Positions 49,638 through 58,259 of a stretch of 60,162 nt of DNA are shown one piece after another. Source of the DNA: Streptomyces sp. CC208A (GTDB lineage: Bacteria; Actinomycetota; Actinomycetes; Streptomycetales; Streptomycetaceae); contig NZ_JASCXN010000041.1 of the NCBI RefSeq assembly GCF_030010625.1, positions 1 through 60,162 of the forward strand, given 5' to 3'. The notes below the pieces were generated by a model. It was not told the DNA's origin. It saw only the letters and a program-made list of their open reading frames with translations, and did no database searches. How positions within the stretch are numbered: the first letter of the stretch is position 1; every line of letters starts with the position of its first letter. The position numbers and the translations under genes were made by a program.

Positions 49638-50455
49638 TGCGCGAGCGCCCCAACCTCCTCGCCGGACTCGGCTCGCTCGTCTGGCTGTTCGTCGTCGGCC
49701 TGCCGCTGTACGTCATGCTGATCGCCACCTTCCAGACCCGGGCGGAGTACGCGGCGAACGGCCCCCTCGGCTTCCCGGAGCACTTCACGCTCGACAACTA
49801 CGTGAACGACCTGAACGAAGGCTTCGCGCAGTACTTCCTCAACACGGTCGTCGTCACCGTCTGCGTGGTGGGCATCGTCCTGGTGCTCGTGCCGCCCCTC
49901 GCGTACGCGATCGTCCGCAGCGACGGCAGGGCCGCGGGCCGGGTCTTCCGGCTCTTCCTGCTCGGCCTGGCCATCCCCTCCCAGGCCGTGATCGTCCCGA
50001 TGTTCTACCTGATCAACGAGGCCGGTCTCTACGACAACCTCATCGGCGTCATCCTGCCGACCGCCGCCTTCGCCATGCCGGTCTGCGCGCTGATCCTGAC
50101 CGGCGTCATGCGGGACATCACGCCCGAGCTGTACGAGGCGATGACGGTCGACGGCGCCTCCTCCTGGCGAATCTTCCACCGGCTGGTGCTGCCTCTGTCC
50201 AAGGGCGGCCTGTCGACGATCGTCGTCTTCTCCTCCCTCCAGGCGTGGAACGGCTTCCTGTTCCCGCTGGTGCTCACCCAGTCCTCGGGGAACAAGGTCA
50301 TCACCATGGGCCTGTACGACTTCCAGACCGAGCACGGCGTCGACATCCCGGGCCTGCTCGCGGCCGTCGTCCTGTCCATGCTCCCCATCCTGCTCGTCTA
50401 TCTGTTCGCCCGTCGCGCCCTGGTCCAGGGGCTGATGGGAGTCGGAGGAAAATGA
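49637..50455 (+). CDS. bxlG: Sugar ABC transporter permease (BxlG-like)
   Basis: 272 residues with six membrane helices. EAA loop: LYEAMTVDGASSWRIFHRLVLPL. The phrase FQTEHGVDIPGLLAAVVLS is typical of the second sugar permease of CUT1 systems. Its start overlaps bxlF and its stop overlaps the GH3 start (ATGA). No ATPase gene follows, so a shared MsiK-type ATPase is expected. Confidence 0.88.
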   Translation: MRERPNLLAGLGSLVWLFVVGLPLYVMLIATFQTRAEYAANGPLGFPEHFTLDNYVNDLNEGFAQYFLNTVVVTVCVVGIVLVLVPPLAYAIVRSDGRAAGRVFRLFLLGLAIPSQAVIVPMFYLINEAGLYDNLIGVILPTAAFAMPVCALILTGVMRDITPELYEAMTVDGASSWRIFHRLVLPLSKGGLSTIVVFSSLQAWNGFLFPLVLTQSSGNKVITMGLYDFQTEHGVDIPGLLAAVVLSMLPILLVYLFARRALVQGLMGVGGK

Positions 50456-52842
50456 CCGAGAACGTGGCCCCCCAGTCTCCCGCCCCGCTCCCCCGCTGGC
50501 GCGACACCGCGCTGAGCGCGGAGGCCCGGGTCGACGCACTGATCCGCGAGATGACGATCGAGGAGAAGGTCGCCCAGCTCTTCGGAGTGTGGGTCGGCGC
50601 CTCCGACGAGGGCGGCGAAGTCGCCCCGCACCAGCACGACATGGAAGAACCCGTCGACCTCGACGCCCTGCTTCCCGACGGCCTCGGTCAGCTGACCCGC
50701 CCCTTCGGGACGGTTCCCGTCGACCCCGCCCTCGGCGCGCTGTCCCTGATGCGGACCCAGCAGCGGATCGTCGCCGCGAACCGCTTCGGCATCCCGGCGG
50801 TGGCGCACGAGGAGTGCCTGGCGGGTTTCGCGGCCTGGGGCGCCACCGCGTATCCGGTCCCCCTGTCGTGGGGGGCGACCTTCGACCCGGAGCTGGTACG
50901 GGAGATGGCGGCGGCCATCGGCCGGGACATGCGCGCGGTCGGCGTCCACCAGGGGCTCGCGCCCGTTCTCGACGTGGTGCGCGATGCGCGGTGGGGGCGG
51001 GTGGAGGAGACCATCGGCGAGGATCCGTACCTGGTCGGGACGATCGCCACCGCCTATGTCCAGGGCCTGGAGTCGGCCGGTGTCGTCGCCACCCTCAAGC
51101 ACTTCGCCGGCTATTCGGCCTCCCGGGCCGGGCGCAATCTGGCCCCGGTCGGCATGGGGCGGCGGGAGCTGGCCGATGTGATCCTGCCGCCGTTCGAGAT
51201 GGCGGTCCGGGAGGGCGGGGTGCGCTCGGTGATGCATGCCTACACCGACACCGACGGCGTCCCGTCCGCCGCCGACGGCGAGCTGCTGACCGGTCTGCTC
51301 CGCGACGCCTGGGGGTTCGCCGGGACGGTGGTGGCGGACTACTTCGGCATCGCGTTCCTCAAGACCCTGCACGGCGTCGCCGCCACCTTCGGCCAGGCGG
51401 CCGGGGCCGCGCTCGCCGCCGGTGTCGACGTGGAACTGCCCACGGTCAAGACCTTCGGCGCGCCCCTGCTCGACGCCGTCGCCAAGGGAGAGGTGCCCGA
51501 GGAGCTGGTGGAGCGGGCGGTGCGCCGGGTGCTGGTACAGAAGGTCGAGCTGGGCCTGCTCGATCCGGGGTGGAGCGCCGTGCCCGCCGCGCTGGAGGGC
51601 GCCGACACCACGGCCGGCCCGGAGACGCTCCGGGGCACGGTCGACCTGGACCCGGACCGCAACCGTGCGCTGGCCGCCCGGATCGCCGAGCGGGCCGTCG
51701 TCCTGCTGCGCAACGACGGCGTCCTGCCGCTCGACCCACGAAGCCCCCGCCGCATCGCGCTGATCGGCCCGAACGCGGAGGTTCCGACGGCCGTTCTGGG
51801 CTGCTACTCCTTCCCGGTCCACGTCGGCCGACAGCACCCGGACATCCCTCACGGCGTCGACCTGCCGACCCTGCGCGAGGCCCTCGCGGTGGAGTTCCCG
51901 GCCGCCGAGATCACCGTGGCGCCCGGCACCGGCATCGACGACGCCGCGACCGGGGGCTTCGCCCAGGCCGTGGCGCTGGCCCGCGGCGCCGACCTGGTGA
52001 TCGCGGCCCTCGGCGACCGCGCCGGGCTGTTCGGCCGGGGCACCAGCGGCGAAGGCTGCGACGCGCAGTCCCTCACCCTCCCCGGTGCCCAGCAACAGCT
52101 CCTGGACGCCCTCCTCGACACCGGTACGCCGGTCGTGGCCGTGCTGCTGGCCGGCCGTCCCTACACCCTGGGCCGCGCCACCGACGAGGCCGCCGCCATC
52201 GTCCAGACCTTCTTCCCCGGCGAGGCGGGAACCGGCGCCATCGCCTCGGTCCTCAGCGGCCGGACCGAGCCGAGCGGCCGGCTGCCCGTCAGTGTGCCCA
52301 GGCACCCCGGCGCCCAGCCGTCCACCTATCTGGCCGCCCGCCTCGGCCATGCCAGCGAGGTCTCCAGCATCGACCCCTCACCCGCCTTCGCCTTCGGGCA
52401 CGGCCTGACGTACACGACCTTCGCGTGGTCCGGCCTCACCGTGGAGGCGGCCGAGGCGCCGACGGACGGCGAGTTCCGCCTCTCCCTCACCGTCCACAAC
52501 ACCGGCGACCGCCCCGGCACCGAACTCGTCCAGCTGTACCTGCACGACCCGGTCGCCTCCGTCGTCCAGCCCGTGCAGAGACTCATCGGATACGTACGGG
52601 TCGACCTGCCCCCCGGCGAGAGCAGGCGGATCCACGTGACCGTCCCCGCGGACCTCGCGTCGTTCACCGGCCGCGACGGCCGGCGGACGGTGGAGCCCGG
52701 AGAGCTGGAACTCCGCTTCGCCGCCTCCAGCACCGACGCCCGGCTGACCGCCCGGGTCGCCCTCACCGGTCCGGCGCGCCCCGTCGACCACCACCGGCGC
52801 CGGCACGCCGAGTTCACGGTCGAGCCGCGGCCCTCGTCCTGA
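50452..52842 (+). CDS. bxlA: GH3 beta-xylosidase (BxlA-like)
   Basis: 796 residues, no signal peptide. Domain 1 contains VAHEECLAGFAAWGATAYPVPL, GRVEETIGEDPYLVG, LKHFAGYS and nucleophile Asp296 in GTVVADYFG. Domain 2 contains VVLLRNDGVLPL and DRAGLFGRGTSGEG. A fibronectin III-like domain follows (FAFGHGLTYTTF). Unlike the GH3 at 7358 it has no beta-trefoil-like insert and no CBM6-like tail. It hydrolyses the imported disaccharide; the operon context and the YPVPLSWGATF text favour xylobiose. The gene is coupled to bxlG by a four-base overlap. Confidence 0.9.
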   Translation: MTENVAPQSPAPLPRWRDTALSAEARVDALIREMTIEEKVAQLFGVWVGASDEGGEVAPHQHDMEEPVDLDALLPDGLGQLTRPFGTVPVDPALGALSLMRTQQRIVAANRFGIPAVAHEECLAGFAAWGATAYPVPLSWGATFDPELVREMAAAIGRDMRAVGVHQGLAPVLDVVRDARWGRVEETIGEDPYLVGTIATAYVQGLESAGVVATLKHFAGYSASRAGRNLAPVGMGRRELADVILPPFEMAVREGGVRSVMHAYTDTDGVPSAADGELLTGLLRDAWGFAGTVVADYFGIAFLKTLHGVAATFGQAAGAALAAGVDVELPTVKTFGAPLLDAVAKGEVPEELVERAVRRVLVQKVELGLLDPGWSAVPAALEGADTTAGPETLRGTVDLDPDRNRALAARIAERAVVLLRNDGVLPLDPRSPRRIALIGPNAEVPTAVLGCYSFPVHVGRQHPDIPHGVDLPTLREALAVEFPAAEITVAPGTGIDDAATGGFAQAVALARGADLVIAALGDRAGLFGRGTSGEGCDAQSLTLPGAQQQLLDALLDTGTPVVAVLLAGRPYTLGRATDEAAAIVQTFFPGEAGTGAIASVLSGRTEPSGRLPVSVPRHPGAQPSTYLAARLGHASEVSSIDPSPAFAFGHGLTYTTFAWSGLTVEAAEAPTDGEFRLSLTVHNTGDRPGTELVQLYLHDPVASVVQPVQRLIGYVRVDLPPGESRRIHVTVPADLASFTGRDGRRTVEPGELELRFAASSTDARLTARVALTGPARPVDHHRRRHAEFTVEPRPSS

Positions 52843-52874
52843 ATCCTGACCGTACGGCTCCGGCCGCCGGGGGC

Positions 52875-53165
52875 TCAGCTCCGTCGGCCGGTGGCAGGCG
52901 GTGGCAGATCCGGCCGGCAGACCTCGCAGGCGCCGAGTCGCGCGCGGACGTCGGCGCGCGGGACGGACTCGACGTCGTGGGTGTCGTGCCCCTTCCAACG
53001 GGCGTACCGCTGGCCGTCCTTGAGCCCTTCGCAGTGGGGCGTCCGGTGGTAGACGCTGCCTCCTCTGGTGACGTACACCCTCCGTGGGAGCGGGGAGTTC
53101 ATCGTCCGGCAGTGGTCGCACTGGGAGACCGGGAGACACATGACTTCGCAGTATTCGTCGGCCAT
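52875..53165 (-). CDS. Conserved small Cys-rich protein, zinc-binding-like
   Basis: About 96 residues. Three Cys-containing patches are visible: YCEVMCLPVSQCDHC at the N-terminus, HRTPHCEGL in the middle and ACEVCRP near the end. The arrangement of Cys/His pairs suggests a structural zinc. The phrase VYVTRGGSVYHRTPHC resembles the metal-binding fold at the N-terminus of Ada proteins. ATG 53165 is the start used here; ATG 53174 is also possible. It is convergent with bxlA, 32 bases away. Function unknown. Confidence 0.65.
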   Translation of the reverse strand: MADEYCEVMCLPVSQCDHCRTMNSPLPRRVYVTRGGSVYHRTPHCEGLKDGQRYARWKGHDTHDVESVPRADVRARLGACEVCRPDLPPPATGRRS

Positions 53166-53294
53166 GGTGTCCATGGTCGCGCCCGGGGCTCGCCGCGGCA
53201 ACGTCCTTTCGGGCCGACTGTTCTCATGAAGCTCCCTGCTCAGAAAGGTTTCTGATGCTTTGACACCTCCTTCTTCCCTTCTCTCCGATCCACT

Positions 53295-53795
53295 TCACGA
53301 AGCGGAAGGGGTGCGGCCCGAGCGGGTCGTGCGCCGGGGCGGGTGGAGTTCGGCCTTGCCGAAGAGGAGGGCGTAGCCGGAGGGGAGCTGCCTGAGGATG
53401 CGGTCGGTGAGGTCGGGGCCGGCCAGTCGGGAGAGGGGGGCGAGGACCGCGCCGACGTCCCAGCGGGTGGTGGCCAGGCTGCCGCCGGTGCGCTGGGCGA
53501 GGTCCTTGACGAACTCCCAGCCGGTGAGCGGGGTGGTGGCGGGGATCTGGGCGGTGAGGACCAGGGCCGCCTCGAAGGGGAGGCGGGCGGCGAGCTCGAC
53601 GCGTTCGTCACCGACGAGTTGCCGCCCCAGCGCCGCGAGGACGGAGCGGACCGTCTGCTCGGCGCGCTCACGGGTCGGGTAGGCGCCCTCGTAACGGACG
53701 TGTTCGAGGAGGCCGGTGTAGGAGTCGGCGCCGCGGGGGGTCGTGGGCGCGGCGGTCGTGGACACGGGAGTCGTGGTCTCGGTCTGGAGGGTCAT
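53295..53795 (-). CDS. DUF2267 family protein
   Basis: About 166 residues (189 if the ATG at 53864 is used). A Thr/Pro-rich N-terminus is followed by the DUF2267 helical domain: YTGLLEHVRYEGAY, RAEQTVRSVLAALGRQLVGDERVELAARLP and LLFGKAELHP at the end. The family has no fixed biochemical role. It lies downstream of a second DUF2267 gene and of hsp18 on the same strand. This grouping suggests a stress-related unit. Confidence 0.85.
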   Translation of the reverse strand: MTLQTETTTPVSTTAAPTTPRGADSYTGLLEHVRYEGAYPTRERAEQTVRSVLAALGRQLVGDERVELAARLPFEAALVLTAQIPATTPLTGWEFVKDLAQRTGGSLATTRWDVGAVLAPLSRLAGPDLTDRILRQLPSGYALLFGKAELHPPRRTTRSGRTPSAS

Positions 53796-53876
53796 GGCGG
53801 TACGGGTCGCCGTTCTCTTCGGGCCCGGCCGTCGCGGCCGGGCGCAGTGAACAGGTGTCGACATGACGTGCCGGGC

Positions 53877-54275
53877 TCACCGGGGAAGGTGGGGCCGGCC
53901 GAAGAGGAGGTCGTATCCGGGCGGGAGCTGGAGGAGTATCCGGGCCGTGAGTTCCTCGCCTGCCTCGTCGGCGACGACGCTGAGCACGGCGCTGACGTCC
54001 CAGGCCGCCGTCCGTTCGGTGGCTCCCTCGATCCAGGCGGCTGTCGCGCTGACGAAGCGTTCCGGGGAGAGCGGTTCGGCGGCCTGGAGCGGGTTGAGCA
54101 GGATGACGGCGAAGGTCTCGGGGAGGCGTGCGGCGAGCTCGGCCCGCACGTCGCCGACCAGATGGGCGCCGAGGAGCGCGAGCACGACGCGGGAGGAGCG
54201 TTCGGCCTCCTGCGGCGTGTCGTAGTCACCGCGTTCCTGCACCCGGTCGAGAAACGTCTGCCATCGCAGTCTCAT
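53877..54275 (-). CDS. DUF2267 family protein
   Basis: 132 residues, a minimal DUF2267 domain: FLDRVQERGDYDTPQEAERSS, VLALLGAHLVGDVRAELAARLP, WDVSAVLSVVADEAGEEL and PPGYDLLFGRPHLPR. It is the paralogue of its neighbour; the WDVSAVL/WDVGAVL and GYDLLFG/GYALLFG phrases correspond. GGAAGGGG precedes ATG 54275. It lies 119 bases after the hsp18 stop and is probably co-expressed with it. Confidence 0.88.
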   Translation of the reverse strand: MRLRWQTFLDRVQERGDYDTPQEAERSSRVVLALLGAHLVGDVRAELAARLPETFAVILLNPLQAAEPLSPERFVSATAAWIEGATERTAAWDVSAVLSVVADEAGEELTARILLQLPPGYDLLFGRPHLPR

Positions 54276-54394
54276 CGGGGCCCCTTCCTTCGCGAGGGGA
54301 GTTCCTCGGCGGGGGATGCGGGGTGGCGGGGAGCGGAGGGCGTAGGAGGGGGAGGAAGAGAGGGTGCCGCCCTCCGCTCCCGGCCGCCACCGGT

Positions 54395-54832
54395 TCAGCC
54401 GGCGATCTGCTTGCGGTCGTCGCCCTGGCTGATGGTGACCTTGCGGGGCTTGGCGCGCTCGGCGATCGGGATGCGGAGAGTGAGGACGCCCGCCGTGTAG
54501 TCCGCCGTGATCTTCTCGGTGTCGAGGGTGTCGGCCAGCATCAGCTGGCGGGAGAAGACGCCGAGAGGACGCTCGGACAGTTCCATCTGGACGTCGTCGC
54601 TCTTCGGGGCCGGCCGGCGCTCGGCCTTCACCGTCAGCATGTTCCGTTCGACGTCGATGTCGATCGCGTCGGGGGTGACGCCCGGCAGATCCATCATGAT
54701 CACGTACTCGTCGCCCTCGCGGTACGCGTCCATCGGGACGGCGGTGGGTCGTGACCATGTGCCGGTCGCCGTGCCCAGCATCTGCTGCGTCAGACGGTCG
54801 AGCTCACGGAACGGGTCGGTGCGCATCAACAT
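54395..54832 (-). CDS. hsp18: Hsp20/alpha-crystallin family small heat-shock protein (Hsp18)
   Basis: 145 residues. The alpha-crystallin domain is complete: VPMDAYREGDEYVIMMDLPGV, ERNMLTVKAERRP, SERPLGVFSRQLMLADTLDTEK and the GVLTLRIPIAE (I-x-I-containing) end. It forms oligomers that hold unfolded proteins. ATG 54832 is chosen because GGAGG lies nine bases upstream. It is transcribed away from a RheA-like regulator across a short operator-containing spacer. Confidence 0.92.
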   Translation of the reverse strand: MLMRTDPFRELDRLTQQMLGTATGTWSRPTAVPMDAYREGDEYVIMMDLPGVTPDAIDIDVERNMLTVKAERRPAPKSDDVQMELSERPLGVFSRQLMLADTLDTEKITADYTAGVLTLRIPIAERAKPRKVTISQGDDRKQIAG

Positions 54833-54882
54833 CGTGAACACCTCCATCGGGTCAAGGGCAGTGGTTGCCAATGCGCTTCACC

Positions 54883-54907
54883 TGACACCGTTGTAACATG
54901 TCAACGG
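54883..54907. promoter_or_regulatory. hsp18/rheA intergenic operator-promoter
   Basis: CCGTTGTAACATGTCAACGG (54888-54907) has 6-bp inverted arms, and the overlapping TGACA/TGTCA pair (54883-54903) gives a second symmetric element. On the minus strand TTGACA at 54903-54898 could be the -35 of hsp18. A RheA-type thermosensor would bind here. Confidence 0.65.
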
Positions 54908-54960
54908 ATGGACGACAACTAGGACGTCAACGAAAAGACGACATGAGGGAGGGTGGCTCT

Positions 54961-55665
54961 ATGGCCGGTGACGAAACGCCTGGTGGCGAGGCTCCCGGCG
55001 GCGACATGACCGGCGGCGACACCGCGGGTGGAGATGCCCCTGTCACCTTCCACGCGGCTCTGGCGGCGCTCGCCGAGATCGACGAGGCCATTCGTGCGGC
55101 CCGGGCCGCGAGCGCCCCGGCCCCGTCTCCGAGCGCCTCCTCCGAGGAGGTGCTCTCCGCGCTCCTGCTCCTGCGCGAACTGCGCGAGCAGCTCGCGGGC
55201 TGGGAGCCCGGCCTCATCGAGGCCGCCCGGGAGGCGGGCGCCAGCTGGGCCGAGCTCGCCCAGCCCCTCGGCGTCACCAGCAGGCAGGCGGCCGAGCGCC
55301 GCTATCTGCGCGTCCGCCCCGGCCGCCCCGGCGCCACCGGAGAGCAGCGCGTCCAGGCCACCCGTGACCGCCGCGCCGCCGACCGGACCGTCACGAGCTG
55401 GGCCCGTGACAACGCCGCCGACCTGCGTCAGCTCGCCGGACAGATCACCGCCCTCGACACCCTCACCGCCACCCTGCGGCGCGAGCTCCGCGAGGCCCTC
55501 GCGGACATCGACCCGGCCCGCCTCCTGGAGCCCCTCACCCGCGCCCGCACCGCCCACCCGCCCCTGCCTCCCGACCTGGCCGAGCGCGTGGACACCGTCA
55601 CCCGTCGCACCACGGCTCTCCGCGACGAGAGCGACCAGCGCCGCTCCGGCACCCCGCAGCCCTGA
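54961..55665 (+). CDS. rheA: HSP18 transcriptional regulator (RheA-like)
   Basis: 234 residues. After an acidic Gly-rich start, a helical region (FHAALAALAEIDEAIRAARAA) leads to a helix-turn-helix-like segment LIEAAREAGASWAELAQPLG then VTSRQAAERRYLRVRPG, and a C-terminal helical domain. Size, HTH and divergence from hsp18 match the RheA repressor of Streptomyces albus, reported to sense temperature directly. ATG 54961 is preceded by GAGGG; an upstream ATG at 54898 lies in the operator. Its last 68 bases overlap the convergent MMPL gene. Confidence 0.8.
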   Translation: MAGDETPGGEAPGGDMTGGDTAGGDAPVTFHAALAALAEIDEAIRAARAASAPAPSPSASSEEVLSALLLLRELREQLAGWEPGLIEAAREAGASWAELAQPLGVTSRQAAERRYLRVRPGRPGATGEQRVQATRDRRAADRTVTSWARDNAADLRQLAGQITALDTLTATLRRELREALADIDPARLLEPLTRARTAHPPLPPDLAERVDTVTRRTTALRDESDQRRSGTPQP

Positions 55666-57835
55666 CGGACCCGGTGGCGGACGCGTACGGCTCCCGGTGC
55701 ACCGGCCACCACATCGCCCGCCCCAGCAGCGCCGCGGCCGACGGCACCAGCAGGAGCGACAGGACGAAGGCGGACAGGAGGACGCCCAGCGCCGTGGCGA
55801 GACCGATCTGCCGGGTGGACGGTTCCGCGTTCACCGACAGGCCGCCGAAGGAGGCCGCGAGGACCGTGCCGGCCGTGGCGACGGCCGGCGCCGTGTGGCG
55901 TACCGCCCGGGCCACCGCGACGCGGGCCGAGGCGGCCCGGGCCGTCTCCTCGCGCAGACGGTCGCCGATGAGGATGGTGTAGTCGGTGCCCAGGGCCACC
56001 ACGAAGAGGAAGAGCACCAGCGGCAGGACGACGTTCACGCCCGGTTCGCCGCCCAGGTGCTGGAAGACCAGCGCGGAGGCGCCGAACGTCGCGGCGAAGC
56101 ACAGCCCGACCGCGAGCATCAGGACCACCGGGGCCGCCAGGCTGCGCAGCAGGACCAGCAGGATGAGCGCGATCAGGGCCGCCGCCACCGGCAGCACCGT
56201 CCGCAGGTCCCGGTCGACCGCCGTCGCCACGTCGGCGAACACGGCCGCCGTGCCGCCGACATGGGCCGTCAGTCCGGCCGGCGCCGCTTCCCGTACGGCA
56301 TGGCGCACCGGCCCCGCCGCGAGGTCTCGGGCGCGCTGCGTCCGGGCGTCCGCCGTCAGGTACGCGTCGAGCCGGGCGGCGGTGCGGTCGGCGTTGAACA
56401 CGGGGTCGGCGACCCTGCCCACGCCGTCCGCCCCGGCCAGCGCCCGGGGCAGACCGCCCAGCGCGGCGGTGTCCAGGGGGCGGCCGTCGTCGGCGGTGAC
56501 GTACACCGTCGTCGGGTCGGACACCCCCGGCGGCAGGGCTCCGGCGATCTCCCGGGCCGTCGCCGCGGCCGCCGTCGTGTCGCGCGAGGTGCCGCCGGTG
56601 CCGAAGTCCATGCGGACGCCCGTCGCCCCGGCCGCGAGCGCGCCGAGGAGGGCGACCGACGCGACGAGCACCGCCAGCGGGCGGCGTGCCACCCGTTCTC
56701 CCGTACGGCTTGCCAGGCCGGGGCGCCCGGCCTTCGTCAGGCTCCGCGACGGCCGGAACATCCGCCGCCCGGTCACCGCCAGCAGCGCCGGCATCAGGGT
56801 CAGGCTCGCCACCAGCATCACCAGTACCGACACGGCGACGGAGGGTCCGAGCACCCGGAACTGTCCGAAGGACGCCACGCCCAGGGTCGCGAAGGCCGTC
56901 ACGATCGTCAGCGCCGCCGAGGTCACCGCCGTCCCCACCCGTCCGGCCACGTCCGCCGCCACCAGTCGACGGTCGTCCGCCGGGCGGCGGCTCAGCTCCT
57001 CGCGGAAGCGGAACAGGAGGAAGAGGAAGTAGTCGACGCCGATGCCGAGCAGGACGGTGCCGATCATGCCCGGGGTGCCCGGGTCCAGGTCGAAGCCGGC
57101 CGACAGGGCCGCTCCCACGACCGTGCCGACGGCGGTGCCACCCACCACGGACACCGCGAGCAGCGGGACGAACGCGGCCAGGACGCTGCGGAACACCAGG
57201 GCACCGATCAGCACGATCAGTCCGGCCATGGCCAGTCCCACCACCGTCTGCGTGGTCTTCTCCGCGTCGGCGCGGTCCACCGTGTCCGCCAGGCCGCCGG
57301 TGAACCCGGTGCGCAGCCCGGCCTCGGCGAACTCCTGCCGGGCGCGGTCGTGGAAGGACCGGTACAGGGAGTGCATGCCGGGGTCGGTGGAGTTGCCCCG
57401 CAGGCGTGCGCGGAGCAGCGCGAACGACCCGTCGGGCGCGGTCGTCTCCGGTGTCACGCGGGGAACCTGGGAATAGTCCGCGGAGAGCCCCGGTATCCGG
57501 TCGTCCGTCCGCGGCATCTCCACGCGCGTGGCGCTCAGTTCGCGCGCCACCTCGTCCACGCGCCGCCGGTCCGCGGCCTTCAGCGGCTCGCCGTCGCGCC
57601 GCGCCACCAGCACCGTCACCGCGTCGGCGTCGGGCTCCGCGCCGAACTCCTGCCGGGCGACGCGCAGTGCCGCGGCCGCGTCGTACTCCGGGGGCAGGAA
57701 TCCGGCGCTGTCGGTCTGTGTCACGCGGAAGACGAGCACCTGGCCCAGGAGGGACAGGAAGATGCCGACCACCGCCCACACGGCGATGACCCACCAGGGT
57801 CTGCGGGTCGAGAATCCGGTCAGGGCACGGATCAC
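55598..57835 (-). CDS. MMPL family RND-type transporter
   Basis: 745 residues, about 12 membrane helices in two similar halves, each with a large external loop after its first helix. Key phrases are DYFLFLLFRFREELSR (residues near 265) and, in the second half, GTDYTILIGDRLREE, the MMPL signature containing the Asp-Tyr pair used in proton relay. Such proteins export lipids or small molecules across the membrane. It starts at GTG 57835 with GGAGG upstream. The tail after residue 700 is Gly/Arg-rich and overlaps the rheA 3' end on the other strand. Confidence 0.9.
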   Translation of the reverse strand: MIRALTGFSTRRPWWVIAVWAVVGIFLSLLGQVLVFRVTQTDSAGFLPPEYDAAAALRVARQEFGAEPDADAVTVLVARRDGEPLKAADRRRVDEVARELSATRVEMPRTDDRIPGLSADYSQVPRVTPETTAPDGSFALLRARLRGNSTDPGMHSLYRSFHDRARQEFAEAGLRTGFTGGLADTVDRADAEKTTQTVVGLAMAGLIVLIGALVFRSVLAAFVPLLAVSVVGGTAVGTVVGAALSAGFDLDPGTPGMIGTVLLGIGVDYFLFLLFRFREELSRRPADDRRLVAADVAGRVGTAVTSAALTIVTAFATLGVASFGQFRVLGPSVAVSVLVMLVASLTLMPALLAVTGRRMFRPSRSLTKAGRPGLASRTGERVARRPLAVLVASVALLGALAAGATGVRMDFGTGGTSRDTTAAAATAREIAGALPPGVSDPTTVYVTADDGRPLDTAALGGLPRALAGADGVGRVADPVFNADRTAARLDAYLTADARTQRARDLAAGPVRHAVREAAPAGLTAHVGGTAAVFADVATAVDRDLRTVLPVAAALIALILLVLLRSLAAPVVLMLAVGLCFAATFGASALVFQHLGGEPGVNVVLPLVLFLFVVALGTDYTILIGDRLREETARAASARVAVARAVRHTAPAVATAGTVLAASFGGLSVNAEPSTRQIGLATALGVLLSAFVLSLLLVPSAAALLGRAMWWPVHREPYASATGSVRAAGCRSGAGRSRRGEPWCDG

Positions 57836-58259
57836 AGGAGTCCTCCGGAACAAGCACGCCTCCGGGACGAGCACGAGGGAGACGAGTACGAGGGAGCGTG
57901 GCCGCGACGCCGCGGAGACCGGGCGGCTGCGCCCCGTGCCGGGTGACTCCGGCACCTGTCCAGCACATCAGCGGCGCCCGGCCCGCACCTCGGAGCGGGG
58001 AACGAGAAACCGTCTGGGAGCACGGCCCCGAACCGCCCAGCCTCTGGGAGCCTGCTCCTACTCCCGGCTCGCTCCCGGTCCCGACGGCGTGCCTCCGGCG
58101 CGCTGCCACAATGGGACGCGCGGGAGGGGCCGAACCGCGGGTCGTCCGGCCGTGACCGCGGTCTCAGGGGCGGCGGCGACCGCGGTCTCCGGAGCGGTCG
58201 GGGAGAAGGCGTCTGAGGCGGTCTCAGAGGAAGCGTGGACACGCACAAGGGGGGCGGAC
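57836..58259. other. Divergent intergenic region with a 12-bp direct repeat
   Basis: The promoters of the MMPL gene and of the two-component operon should lie here. GACCGCGGTCTC occurs at 58154-58165 and 58178-58189, and each copy contains the palindrome GACCGCGGTC; a partial copy (GGCGGTCTCAGAGG) is at 58217-58230. These are good candidates for binding by the downstream response regulator. Confidence 0.5.

Noticed and set aside
54869..54881. CAATGCGCTTCAC upstream of hsp18 as a regulon site
   Set aside because: Only one half-site matches GAAGCGCTTC and the context is a heat-shock promoter.
55428..58109. Long minus-strand frame of 893 codons
   Set aside because: It overlaps the MMPL gene in another frame and is Arg/Gly/Pro repeats without any membrane pattern.
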